This document shows, one piece after another, positions 1 to 7,537 of a stretch of DNA of 64,000 nucleotides. Numbering within the stretch: the stretch's first letter is position 1; the number at the start of each line of letters is the position of its first letter. Both the position numbers and the translations under genes were made by a program. Under the pieces are notes generated by a model. That model was not told the origin of the DNA. It did no database searches and worked only from the letters and a program-made list of their open reading frames with translations. Source of the DNA: Clostridia bacterium (GTDB lineage Bacteria > Bacillota > Clostridia > Christensenellales > Pumilibacteraceae); assembly GCA_900767465.1 (NCBI GenBank), contig CAAGAW010000019.1, positions 15,134 through 79,133 of the forward strand. Reading direction: 5' to 3'.

Positions 1-483
1 GTCGGACGGAATCCATATTACGCCTGTCGCTTTCTCCGCCTCGAGGCCGAGTTCGTTTATAAGCCGCGCGGACTTGTGCGGGCTTACCGACAGCGTTGTG
101 CAGAACTCGGTAAAGCCGCCCTCCGTCGCTTTTAAGGCGGTTTTGCGGATACGGAGCGCGATACATTTTGCACAACGGCTTCCGCCCTCGGGCGCGTTCT
201 CTTCGCCTTTGACGCACGCCAGAAATTCGTCGTGGTCGTACGGCTCGACGATAAGCGGAAGGCCGTAAAGGGCGGCGAGTTTTTCGACTTCGCGCAGTCT
301 TTTTTCAAACTCGGCGACGGTGTCTATGTTCGGGTTGTAAAAGTAAAGCGTAGGGCGCGCGGAAATCACGCGCGGCAGTACTCCGCACGCGCACGGCGCG
401 CAACAAACGTGCAAAAACGGGTTTTTTGCCGCTTTTACCGCCTCGTCCGTGTATTTATCCGCGTTTTCGATAACGTCGTTCAT
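1..483 (-). CDS. queH: Epoxyqueuosine reductase QueH (5' part, runs off the window)
   Basis: Reading leftwards from an ATG at 483 there are 161 uninterrupted codons up to the window edge, so the C-terminus is missing. The translation carries the QueH (former DUF208) hallmarks in order: HVCCAPC near residue 23, YFYNPNI, the segment PEGGSRCAKC, then a TTLSVSPHKS-like block. QueH reduces epoxyqueuosine to queuosine in the wobble base of tRNAs with GUN anticodons, and the paired cysteines hold an iron-sulfur cluster in that family. The start codon overlaps the stop of the upstream protease gene as ATGA (480-483), which points to translational coupling. It has no ribosome binding site of its own that stands out. 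Confidence 0.9.
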   Translation of the reverse strand, partial: MNDVIENADKYTDEAVKAAKNPFLHVCCAPCACGVLPRVISARPTLYFYNPNIDTVAEFEKRLREVEKLAALYGLPLIVEPYDHDEFLACVKGEENAPEGGSRCAKCIALRIRKTALKATEGGFTEFCTTLSVSPHKSARLINELGLEAEKATGVIWIPSD

Positions 484-1535
484 AACTCTATAACCGCGCC
501 GCCCGTTTCCGCGCTGAATTCCGTCGTTCCGCACCTCAGCAGTCCCGCAACCGTCCGCGTAAACGTGGTGTCCGCTCTCACTCCGTTTATTTCGTCTATT
601 ATCGTCCCACGGGCGTCGGACGAGGCAAGCGGCGTAAGTTTCCCGTCCGCGTACTCATAGCCTAAAAGATAAAGTTTTCTGTCCGCATACTCGAAGCGGT
701 AGAGTTTCCCGCCGCTCTCGCGGGTTATTTCCTGCGTGTCGCGAACGATTCCGCCTACCGCGACCTCGCGCGAATCCAACGAAAAATCGGGTCGGATCAA
801 CTCGTGCTTATACGTAGTTCCCGCTCCGTCCGTGACTTTTCCCGCGCGAATCGACTCGTACACCGCCGCGACTATTTCCGCGGGCGTAACGTAGCACATG
901 TCGTTGCCGGTTGCCGCCACGTTTCTGCCTATCGCCGCGCCGACGACAGCGCCGTACCGATCGATGATCATTCCTCCGCTCGACCCCTCGTAAATTCCGC
1001 CGCTTATGCGCGTAACGAGGCGATTGTACCCCTCGATTTTCCGTATTTCCTCGGCAAGCGACACGCGCGACGCAAGATACGACGTGCCGTCGCCGTTGGG
1101 GCTTGCTATAACCGCGACCTCTTTGCCGACCGCCCGATCGGAAATCATGTACGGCGCAAGTACGCCCTTGCCGTTGAATCCGGTCTTTTTCGTTTCGTAA
1201 ACGATAACATCCGATTTTTCGTCGTAGCCGACAATACGGGTATTCGATTCGGGCGAGTACTCGCTCTCGCCGTAGAATTTAATACGAGGCGTCTGAGTTC
1301 CCGCCACGTGAAAACACGAAATTATATACGCGACGTCGGTCGCGCCGCACGCGACGAAGCCCGATCCGGACTTGGCTCCCGCGCGGATTTCGACCGCGTA
1401 AGGCGCGTAAATATCAAAGAGTCTCTCGTCGGTGATCGGTTGCGGTCCGGACGGTTTTCCGGCGCACGCGAAAACACACGCGGCGAGAATTGCCGCCAAG
1501 GTCGCGCTTATTAACTTTTTCAAGCCGTTTTTCAT
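480..1535 (-). CDS. Trypsin-like serine protease, lipoprotein
   Basis: The 351-residue product starts with a lipoprotein signal peptide (lipobox VFAC, Cys24) and then a chymotrypsin/DegP-like fold. The putative triad is His76 (CFHV), Asp109 (EKSDV) and Ser186 in GSSGG. No PDZ domain follows; the C-terminal 120 residues look like a beta-rich accessory segment of unknown role. An extracytoplasmic, membrane-anchored protease is the likely product. The ATG at 1535 is preceded by GGAG. Promoter TTTACA-17-TATAAT lies at 1704-1732, so the transcript would carry protease then queH. Co-transcription with a tRNA-modification gene is not obviously functional. Confidence 0.85.
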   Translation of the reverse strand: MKNGLKKLISATLAAILAACVFACAGKPSGPQPITDERLFDIYAPYAVEIRAGAKSGSGFVACGATDVAYIISCFHVAGTQTPRIKFYGESEYSPESNTRIVGYDEKSDVIVYETKKTGFNGKGVLAPYMISDRAVGKEVAVIASPNGDGTSYLASRVSLAEEIRKIEGYNRLVTRISGGIYEGSSGGMIIDRYGAVVGAAIGRNVAATGNDMCYVTPAEIVAAVYESIRAGKVTDGAGTTYKHELIRPDFSLDSREVAVGGIVRDTQEITRESGGKLYRFEYADRKLYLLGYEYADGKLTPLASSDARGTIIDEINGVRADTTFTRTVAGLLRCGTTEFSAETGGAVIEL

Positions 1536-1703
1536 CGACTCTCCTTCGGTATTATCCGACGCCTGCCCGGATTTCGACGTCCGCGACGGACGGTCTATCC
1601 CCGCCGCGTTGTTTTTTCTGTTGCCCTGCGCCTTTCGTCGGCGGTTTTTCGTTGCCGTTATTCTGCGCTTTTTGTTTTCCGTTTTTGCCGTTGCGTTTTC
1701 CGT

Positions 1704-1732
1704 ATTATAACATACTTTCGGGAAAATGTAAA
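1704..1732 (-). promoter_or_regulatory. Promoter of protease-queH transcript
   Basis: On the minus strand TTTACA (1727-1732) and TATAAT (1704-1709) are separated by 17 bases. No other start signal lies between it and the ATG at 1535. Confidence 0.6.
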
Positions 1733-1739
1733 CCGTACC

Positions 1740-2990
1740 GCACGGGTAGTTTCGGTTAGTGTGGCGCTCCCGCTCGGTGGCGAGCCGCCACGGGCGAGCG
1801 GGCTGGCGCGTGTATGTGGCGTACCGTTTCTACCGTATGGACGCAGATCCTGCGCGGGCGGGTGTTTTGGCGGGTGTTTTTTTGTAATCGTGTACGATTG
1901 TTTCCATTTCTCTCGCGGGGGATTTCTCGGCGCGGAGCCAGCGCGGGCGAGTATTTGGGGTGGTCGTGTACGCAAGTAAGTCTTCCCTTCCGGGAGATTG
2001 CCACGTCGCGCGTTGCGCTCCTCGCAATGACAAGGCGGTACGGGTGTTCGCTTGGGGTAAAAACGGATAAACGTTATTAAACACCGCACACGCCCTAACA
2101 GTTTGTCATTCCGAGGGAACGAAGTGACCGTGGGAATCTCGCGGAAGCGGAATCGGTCGTTTCGGCGACTGACGGGCGCAGAGCCTGCGCGGGCGAGCGG
2201 GCTATTCGTGTGCGGGTGTTTTCGTTTCTCTCGCGGGGGATTTCTCCACTTCGCTACCGCTTCGGTCGAAATGACATCGTGTCCGATTGTGGTTATTCGG
2301 TTAATCGTTGTAACAACGTTACTCGCGCACACAATGACATCGTGTTCGTTTGGTATATAATGTCATTTTGGTTAAATGTGATAGAGCCGTTTCTCACATT
2401 CCGCTCGGTTTTATGATGTCATTTCGACCGAAGTGAGGACGATAGTCCGAACGCAGCGGAGAAATCCCCCGCGGTTGTCACGCGATACACTTTCTGCCAC
2501 GACTTTTTCGACCTCTTACGCGTTGCGGGGTCCGGGCACAGCCGCAAGGTGGCGAGCCGCCACGGGCAAGTGGGCTGGCGCGTGTACGTTTGGTTGGCGG
2601 CGGGGCGAGGGCGCCCCGCCCTACCGAAGCGTGAAACGATATTCCAGACGAATACTTGCCCATGGTGTTATACCCGCGGGCGGACGAGGAACGCCCCCTA
2701 CATTATTTGACCGATAGCCACTGTTATCACGCGATACTACAAGACTTTACCGCAAGAAACGGTTGTCACGCGATAACGCCCCTATTACCCATTTGCCGAC
2801 CTATTCACGCGTTGCGGGGTCCGGGACACAGCCACAAGGTGGTGAGCCGCCACGGGCAAGTATTTAATTCCGTGCTTTACCAAACGCTCGTTATATCACT
2901 AACCCAATACTTGACCGCGGGGAATCACCGCACCGGCGACTTTTTTGCACACTTTTTTCTTCGCCTGAAAAAAGTGTGATCCCTTTTGTC
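1740..2990. repeat. Gene-free mosaic of dispersed intergenic repeats
   Basis: About 1.25 kb without a credible gene. It is built from short elements that recur here and at 50.39-50.93 kb. The first type is GTCATT-CGA elements that end in GGAAATC-like words (around 1985-2035 on the minus strand, 2105-2155, 2417-2480). The second is a GC-rich element beginning GCGTTGCGGGGTCCGGG (2520-2580, 2810-2870). The third is a GGCGGGGCGAGGGCGCC palindromic element (about 2600-2630). The block TCTCTCGCGGGGGATTTCTC occurs at about 1911 and 2224. Open frames across it (for example a product with HCEERNARRGN) are translations of the repeats, not genes. A perfect 12-bp inverted repeat with a 7-base loop sits at 2948-2978. 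Confidence 0.65.
2948..2978. terminator. Inverted repeat downstream of ung
   Basis: Arms CACACTTTTTTC (2948-2959) and GAAAAAAGTGTG (2967-2978) are perfectly complementary with a 7-base loop. It lies 48 bases past the ung stop. The T-runs are inside the arms, so its role as a terminator is only likely. Confidence 0.4.
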
Positions 2991-3025
2991 TCATTTTCAA
3001 AAGAGAGCCGTAGCGGCAGCGAATT

Positions 3026-3739
3026 TTATATCCGCTCTATCTTTCCGTTGTCGGAATAGTAGTCCGCCTTGTCGTCGTCCGCGTACGCCCAGTCGATGGG
3101 CGGGAGCGCGCGGGAAACGAGGAAATCGTTGGCTTTGACGAAATGTCCGCAGCCGAAAAAGCCGCGGTACGCCGAGAGCGGACTTGGGTGAACGCTTTCG
3201 AGAATAAGATGGCGCGGCGGGATAAGCGACTTTTTGCGGAGCGCGTTTGCACCCCACAGCATAAACACCATAGGTTCTTCGCGGCGGGCGAGCGACTCGA
3301 TAACGGCGTCGGTAAACGTCTGCCACCCGAGGTCTGCGTGCGACTGCGGCGTATGCTCGCGCACGGTAAGCACGGTGTTTAGGAGCAGCACGCCCTGACT
3401 TGCCCAGCCGGTGAGCGTGCTTCCGTTAGGTAAAACGCCCGTTTCGGATTCGATTTCCTTGAAGATGTTGACGAGCGAGGGCGGAAGCGGCACGCCTTTT
3501 CCGACGGCGAACGCCATACCGTTAGCCTGCCCTTCGCCGTGGTATGGGTCCTGTCCGAGAATCACTACGCGCACCTTTTCGTACGGAACGCGCGCCATAG
3601 CCGAATACACGAGCGGGCGCGGCGGATAAACCGTTCCGCGGGCGTACTCCTCGTCTACCGCCGCCATAAGCCGCGTAAAATAATCCTTGCCGTACTCGCC
3701 CTGCAAAATTTCGTCCCAGTCGTTGCCGATAACGGTCAT
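3026..3739 (-). CDS. ung: Uracil-DNA glycosylase, family 1
   Basis: Removes uracil from DNA as the first step of base excision repair. The 237-residue product has the family signatures GQDPYH (Asp64 activates water, His67) and the C-terminal HPSPLSAYRG loop that inserts into the minor groove. The ATG at 3739 is chosen because AAAGGAGAGAG lies just upstream and the product then has the usual Ung length. A longer in-frame reading to 4090 would add over 110 residues encoded by tandem repeats and is rejected. The long leader (3740 to about 4065) carries three copies of a 33-bp repeat. It appears monocistronic. Confidence 0.97.
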   Translation of the reverse strand: MTVIGNDWDEILQGEYGKDYFTRLMAAVDEEYARGTVYPPRPLVYSAMARVPYEKVRVVILGQDPYHGEGQANGMAFAVGKGVPLPPSLVNIFKEIESETGVLPNGSTLTGWASQGVLLLNTVLTVREHTPQSHADLGWQTFTDAVIESLARREEPMVFMLWGANALRKKSLIPPRHLILESVHPSPLSAYRGFFGCGHFVKANDFLVSRALPPIDWAYADDDKADYYSDNGKIERI

Positions 3740-3920
3740 TTGCCTCTCTCCTTTCTCTTTCGTGGTGTATTTTTCGTAAACGTGCCGAACGTTTATTATC
3801 TTTGTTCGGTAAATCGTTACCGCGCCGCCGCAAAACCGCCCGAACAAGCGACCCGAAACGCGAATAAGTCCGCGCGCGCACGGCAAAACGACGCTTTTCT
3901 CGTCCCGATTCCGCCGCTTT

Positions 3921-4019
3921 GCCGTCGTTACGTTACCGAAAAACGCACGATATGCCGTCGTTACGTTACCGAAAAACGCACGATATGCCGTCGTTACGTT
4001 ACCGAAAAACGCACGATAT
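3921..4019. repeat. Three perfect 33-bp tandem repeats in the ung leader
   Basis: Units at 3921-3953, 3954-3986 and 3987-4019 are identical by eye; each starts GCCGTCGTTACGTTACCGAA and ends ACGATAT. They lie between the probable ung promoter and its start codon. In one minus frame they read as an 11-residue repeat because 33 is a multiple of three, but no start signal supports translation. Confidence 0.9.
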
Positions 4020-4069
4020 GCGCCGGTTCCGATTCCGCCGCAAAGAATTATCGGCGCGGGTATGACTGT

Positions 4070-4098
4070 ATTATAACACAAGCCGCGCAAAAAGTCTA
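4070..4098 (-). promoter_or_regulatory. Probable ung promoter
   Basis: TATAAT (4070-4075) with TAGACT (4093-4098) 17 bases upstream, on the minus strand. It implies a leader of about 325 bases that includes the tandem repeats. Confidence 0.45.
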
Positions 4099-4102
4099 TT
4101 TT

Positions 4103-4465
4103 TTACGCGCGTTCTTCGATTTCGGTAAACTCGGTAGCCGACAGCATAACGTCTAAAATCTTGCGGCTCGCGATCGAGTAAAACGTTATTCTGCCCTGAC
4201 GGCGGCGTTTTACCGCTCCCGCCGTCATAAGCCGCGCAAGTTGGTGCGAAACGGTAGTCTGATTCATTCTTAAAAGTTTGACGATGTCGCTTACGCACAA
4301 CGGCGTTACCGACAACGCGGACAGAATCCGAAGCCGCGTTCCGTCTCCGAGCGCGGAAAACAGCCCGCAAAGTCCGTCCACCGTCGCGCCGTCGGGCATA
4401 TATTCGAGGACGAGTCCGGCAGAACGCGGATCTACAACGTATTGATTTTCTTCGGATATTATCAT
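4103..4465 (-). CDS. ArsR-family HTH transcriptional regulator
   Basis: The 120-residue product has a winged helix-turn-helix of ArsR type: LSALGDGTRLRILSAL, then VSDIVKLLRMNQTTVSHQLARL as the recognition region, then the wing RRRQGRITFYSI. Members sense metals or other small ligands and repress nearby genes. The usual paired metal-binding cysteines are not present in helix 3 (only one Cys, LCVSD), so the ligand is unknown. There is no partner transporter next to it. A TATAAT box lies 6 bases before the ATG with no Shine-Dalgarno sequence, suggesting a leaderless mRNA. Confidence 0.88.
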   Translation of the reverse strand: MIISEENQYVVDPRSAGLVLEYMPDGATVDGLCGLFSALGDGTRLRILSALSVTPLCVSDIVKLLRMNQTTVSHQLARLMTAGAVKRRRQGRITFYSIASRKILDVMLSATEFTEIEERA

Positions 4466-4471
4466 AACCGT

Positions 4472-4477
4472 ATTATA
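4472..4477 (-). promoter_or_regulatory. -10 box of a probably leaderless arsR-type transcript
   Basis: TGGTATAAT, an extended -10, ends 6 bases before the ATG at 4465. Initiation at the usual distance would fall on the start codon itself. No good -35 is visible. Confidence 0.4.
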
Positions 4478-4674
4478 CCACGCCCGTACCGCGGCTTAAC
4501 CCGCATTTATTACCGATATTTCGCGGATAAGGTCGAAAAACGCGCGGCTGCACCGACCGGTTTATCCGCCGAATCCGCGCTCTTTTGTACCGCGCGATAA
4601 AAAAACCGTATCATCAGCCGATTCCGCGAATAAATATTATTATGGCGCGCGGGCGCCCGACGACGGAGGTTAAT

Positions 4675-4941
4675 ATGACTCAAAGCGACATATACAGACT
4701 TTTGCTTACCGTTTTGCTGTTTGCCAACCGTCAACTATCGTCGCTGAACGCTCCGTCCGACGCGGGCGGGCAAACCTGTAATTGCTCGGGAGGAACGACG
4801 GATTCCGTTTCGTCGGACCGGACGAGTTCGTCTTCGTCGGGCGAATTTTCGTTTTCGGGCATAAACGACCTTATGATTCTCGTAATGTTCGTCTCTCTTT
4901 TCTCGCCCGATGGCGGTACGACTTCCGGCACGACTTTTTAG
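4675..4941 (+). CDS. Small Ser/Gly/Thr-rich protein of unknown function
   Basis: The 88-residue product starts at an ATG preceded by GGAGG at 7 bases, which makes it likely to be real. It has an N-terminal hydrophobic helix (IYRLLLTVLLF), a low-complexity polar middle with CNC and a run of five serines, then a second hydrophobic stretch (LMILVMFVSLF) and a Gly/Thr-rich tail. I do not recognise the family. A decayed copy of its C-terminal segment lies 420 bases downstream. Confidence 0.6.
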   Translation: MTQSDIYRLLLTVLLFANRQLSSLNAPSDAGGQTCNCSGGTTDSVSSDRTSSSSSGEFSFSGINDLMILVMFVSLFSPDGGTTSGTTF

Positions 4942-5169
4942 CGGCAGATGCGGAGCATAAACGGGGCGGTATAAAAACCGGCAACAAGGAACGCCAAGCG
5001 GAAAACCCGCTTTGATAAACGTCGCAGGGTAAACGACCGCCGGCATAACGATATTTCCGCAAGGTTTTTCCGGCAAAGCGGAAGGTTGGGGATTCGGACG
5101 CGGCGTTGCCGCGGTTTCCGTAGGGAATTTCAAGTAAAAACACAAAATCCGGGAATCGGGCGCGGCGTT

Positions 5170-5385
5170 ATGCCTCGCCTTTTTTCTTGTCGGATACCGG
5201 TTTTAATCGTCATCGCAGGCAAGTCCGTCGTCCCGTATCGGTCGATCTGCGTTTTATCGGTCGAATTTTCGTTTTCGGGAATAAACGACCTTATGATTCC
5301 CGTAACGTCAGCGCATTCCCTCTCGCCCGGCTGCCCGACTTCCGTCGCGACTTCTCGTCGATCTAATAATCCTTCATTCCCGTAA
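5170..5385 (+). pseudogene. Degenerate partial copy of the small Ser-rich gene
   Basis: DNA at about 5260-5313 matches 4840-4893 of the upstream gene at most positions, and both translate to EFSFSGINDLMI. Outside this block the similarity fades and the reading frame ends inside the neighbouring XRE gene. The frame 5170-5385 has no ribosome binding site. The stretch 4942-5169 shows nothing recognisable. Confidence 0.35.
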
Positions 5386-5569
5386 GATAACCGAGGTCCT
5401 CGTCGAAATACGCGGCGATCCGACACAGATTCTCTATTCCGATTTCGCGCTGACACAGCAAATATCTCGAAAGAGTCTGCTGCGGAATTCCCACCTTTTT
5501 CGCAACCGAACTCACGCTTTCCGCGCCGATAAGCTCACGCAATCTTTCGGCAAATTTTTCTTTGTACAT
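5363..5569 (-). CDS. XRE-family HTH regulator (68 aa)
   Basis: A minimal Cro/C1-type helix-turn-helix protein (SVAKKVGIPQQTLSRYL) with a short acidic tail. It is transcribed divergently from the gene at 5700. The gap holds inverted half-sites AACGGTGTAA (5623-5632) and TTACACCGTT (5644-5653) that overlap both promoters, so it probably represses itself and the neighbour. Confidence 0.85.
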   Translation of the reverse strand: MYKEKFAERLRELIGAESVSSVAKKVGIPQQTLSRYLLCQREIGIENLCRIAAYFDEDLGYLTGMKDY

Positions 5570-5604
5570 TTTTCTCTCTCCTCTTGGATTTTTATCCGAG
5601 TCGG

Positions 5605-5667
5605 CTTATATATTTTACGCCGAACGGTGTAAAACGATTGACATTACACCGTTTGGTGTGATATAAT
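5605..5667. promoter_or_regulatory. Divergent promoters with overlapping operator
   Basis: Plus strand: TTGACA (5638-5643), 18 bases, TATAAT (5662-5667). Minus strand: TTTACA (5628-5633), 17 bases, TATAAG (5605-5610). Inverted repeats AACGGTGTAA/TTACACCGTT and the palindrome ACACCGTTTGGTGT (5646-5659) lie across both, as expected for an XRE operator. Confidence 0.65.
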
Positions 5668-5699
5668 GGAGAAAATTATGAATTTCGGAGGAAAAAGAA

Positions 5700-6260
5700 A
5701 TGAAAGAAACAAAAACGATCCAGCTTTATCCGGACGACAACGTGATAAACGACGCGGTCGCGCTGTACGAGAACTTCGGTTGGGAAGTCGTATCGAATCA
5801 GCGTTGTCAGGAACTTACGGACGGCGGAAGAAAGACGAGTACGTTCAATAAACTTACTCTTTCGCGCGACAAGGACGCAAAGTGGTACCGCGAAGCAAAG
5901 GCTTTCGAGGACGAATACGACAAGACTCTGGACGAGATAAGCGGACTTCGCGGACAAAAACGCACGCCGAAAGAGCCGTTTAAGCCGTATAAACCCGAAT
6001 TCGGCTTGCCGATAATCGCGTTTATTTTCTGTCTTATTCCCCCGCTTACGCTTATAGATATTTTCTTCGTTATAATGTACGCGAAACACAAGTCCGAATA
6101 CAAAAAGGATCTTGCCGAATACGAAGCGAATATCAAACGCTACGAAACGGAAAAAACCGAAGCGGAAAAATTAAACCGCGAACTTGACGACCGGATCGCC
6201 GCCAAGGAAACCAGACTTGCCGAAATCCGCACCGCCGCGGACAACGCGATTAACGCCTGA
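5700..6260 (+). CDS. Membrane protein with coiled-coil segments, unknown function
   Basis: The 186-residue product has a soluble N-terminal part (about 1-70), a hydrophobic segment near residues 100-125 (LPIIAFIFCLIPPLTLIDIFFVIMY is a single long or hairpin membrane stretch), and a charged coiled-coil C-terminus rich in Glu and Lys. GGAGG lies 7 bases before the ATG. It is the first gene under the XRE-controlled promoter and is followed after 63 bases by a zinc-ribbon membrane protein. I do not recognise the family. Confidence 0.75.
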   Translation: MKETKTIQLYPDDNVINDAVALYENFGWEVVSNQRCQELTDGGRKTSTFNKLTLSRDKDAKWYREAKAFEDEYDKTLDEISGLRGQKRTPKEPFKPYKPEFGLPIIAFIFCLIPPLTLIDIFFVIMYAKHKSEYKKDLAEYEANIKRYETEKTEAEKLNRELDDRIAAKETRLAEIRTAADNAINA

Positions 6261-6280
6261 AAAGCGGCAAAAAAGGAAAA

Positions 6281-6306
6281 AGTTCGCCCTCTGCGGGCGA
6301 ATTTTT
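6281..6306 (+). terminator. Intergenic hairpin with T-run
   Basis: TTCGCCC and GGGCGAA pair around a 5-base loop and are followed by TTTTT. It sits between the two plus-strand genes and may terminate or attenuate read-through. Confidence 0.6.
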
Positions 6307-6323
6307 CGTTGAAGGAGTGAATT

Positions 6324-7463
6324 ATGGCATACGTGGAAATGAAATGTCCGAATTGCGGCGCACCGATGACAGGCGACGGAAACCGTTTTACCTGCCCGCA
6401 CTGCGGAACGGCGATACTCAACGTTATCGACGCGAAAATCGACTCGGACGTTACGGTTATGAGCGCGGAAGAGTTCACCGCGAGGCTTGAAGCGAACAAA
6501 AAGTCGTTTGTGATAAACGTAAACGACCGCCTCGAAGAGTTCGACGTGGACACGATGGTTACAAACAAAAAGATAAAAGACGCGGGAATTTGCCTTACAA
6601 ACGGCGAATTCAACGGCGTCGAATACGCTTTGAAGGATATTCCGCGCGACAAGTATTTTTCGGTCGAAAGGCTGTATTACCTTGCTTCGATGCGGGTTAA
6701 AAACGAATTTGAACTTACCGATTGCTCCTTCGATATCGGCGGTAAAAAGGGTTCGTGGGAAAAGCAAACGCAGTACGACCGCGCGGTTGCCCTCGCCGAC
6801 GAGCAGACGAAAGAGACTTACCGCAAAATCCGCGAATACTGCCTTGGCAAAGAACGCGTAAAAAACGAAATCGACGAAATAAACAAATTGTTTGCCGTCG
6901 GACTTTACGACGAAGCGGTAACGTACGCCAAAAAAATGTGCCAAAACTACCCGCAAGCCGCGCACGCGTGGCAAACGCTTTACGAGGCGAAACGCCGACT
7001 CGATCCGAATTACGTCGGAAACGGCGAGTTTGAAAAGGCAAAGAATTGTCCCGATTATCTCGGCAATCCCGCGGCGGCGATAAAAGCCGCGGAAGAAAAG
7101 CGCGCCGACGCGGACGCCGCCAACGCCGAGAGAATGAAAAAACGCGCGAAGGAAAAATCGGCTCTTATGAGGCCGATTATCGCACTCGTTCTGATTACCG
7201 TCGCGTTTTTAGTCTTTTTCGCAATAAACGCCGCGCCTTTAATCGAATTTGCAACGGTTCGCAACCCAGACGTCGTGACCGTCAACACCATCAAGAAACA
7301 CACGCAGAATTGCTTGCTGTCGTTTATCTTCGAGGTTGTCGCGTTGATCGTGTGCATCTCTAAAATCCGCAGCCGCAAACAAGACCTCGAATTCGAACTT
7401 CGCGACCCTCTCGTCGAATTTACCGAAAAGGATTATATTAAAATCTTCTTCGGCAAATTGTAA
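6324..7463 (+). CDS. Zinc-ribbon membrane protein, unknown function
   Basis: The 379-residue product opens with a rubredoxin-like zinc ribbon (CPNCG at residue 8, CPHCG at residue 25). A soluble region with TPR-like helices follows (about 180-250: IDEINKLFAVGLYDEAVTYAKK), then a coiled-coil AEEKRADADAAN segment. Two membrane helices lie near residues 285-310 and 335-350. AAGGAG precedes the ATG. The layout resembles bacterial zinc-ribbon stress or scaffold proteins, but I cannot name a family. It pairs with the membrane protein upstream. Confidence 0.8.
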   Translation: MAYVEMKCPNCGAPMTGDGNRFTCPHCGTAILNVIDAKIDSDVTVMSAEEFTARLEANKKSFVINVNDRLEEFDVDTMVTNKKIKDAGICLTNGEFNGVEYALKDIPRDKYFSVERLYYLASMRVKNEFELTDCSFDIGGKKGSWEKQTQYDRAVALADEQTKETYRKIREYCLGKERVKNEIDEINKLFAVGLYDEAVTYAKKMCQNYPQAAHAWQTLYEAKRRLDPNYVGNGEFEKAKNCPDYLGNPAAAIKAAEEKRADADAANAERMKKRAKEKSALMRPIIALVLITVAFLVFFAINAAPLIEFATVRNPDVVTVNTIKKHTQNCLLSFIFEVVALIVCISKIRSRKQDLEFELRDPLVEFTEKDYIKIFFGKL

Positions 7464-7490
7464 ATTAAATAAAAAGAAATAGTGAGATAA

Positions 7491-7518
7491 AAAACCTTCC
7501 CGACAGAGGAAGGTTTTT
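7491..7518. terminator. Rho-independent terminator between convergent genes
   Basis: AAAACCTTCC and GGAAGGTTTTT pair around a 7-base loop. A-run and T-run on opposite sides allow function for both the plus-strand gene ending at 7463 and the minus-strand gene ending at 7538. Confidence 0.85.
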
Positions 7519-7537
7519 GTTTCGTTATTTGTAATCG

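Noticed and set aside
1658..2332. Open frames encoding HCEERNARRGN-type sequence
   Set aside because: Known type of false translation from dispersed intergenic repeats; no start signals, and the frames overlap each other in all directions.
3921..4019. 33-bp repeats as a CRISPR array
   Set aside because: Units are directly adjacent with no spacers, and no cas genes are in the window.
3740..4090. N-terminal extension of Ung by over 110 residues
   Set aside because: The extension is encoded by tandem repeats and is foreign to the family; a strong ribosome binding site sits at the short start.
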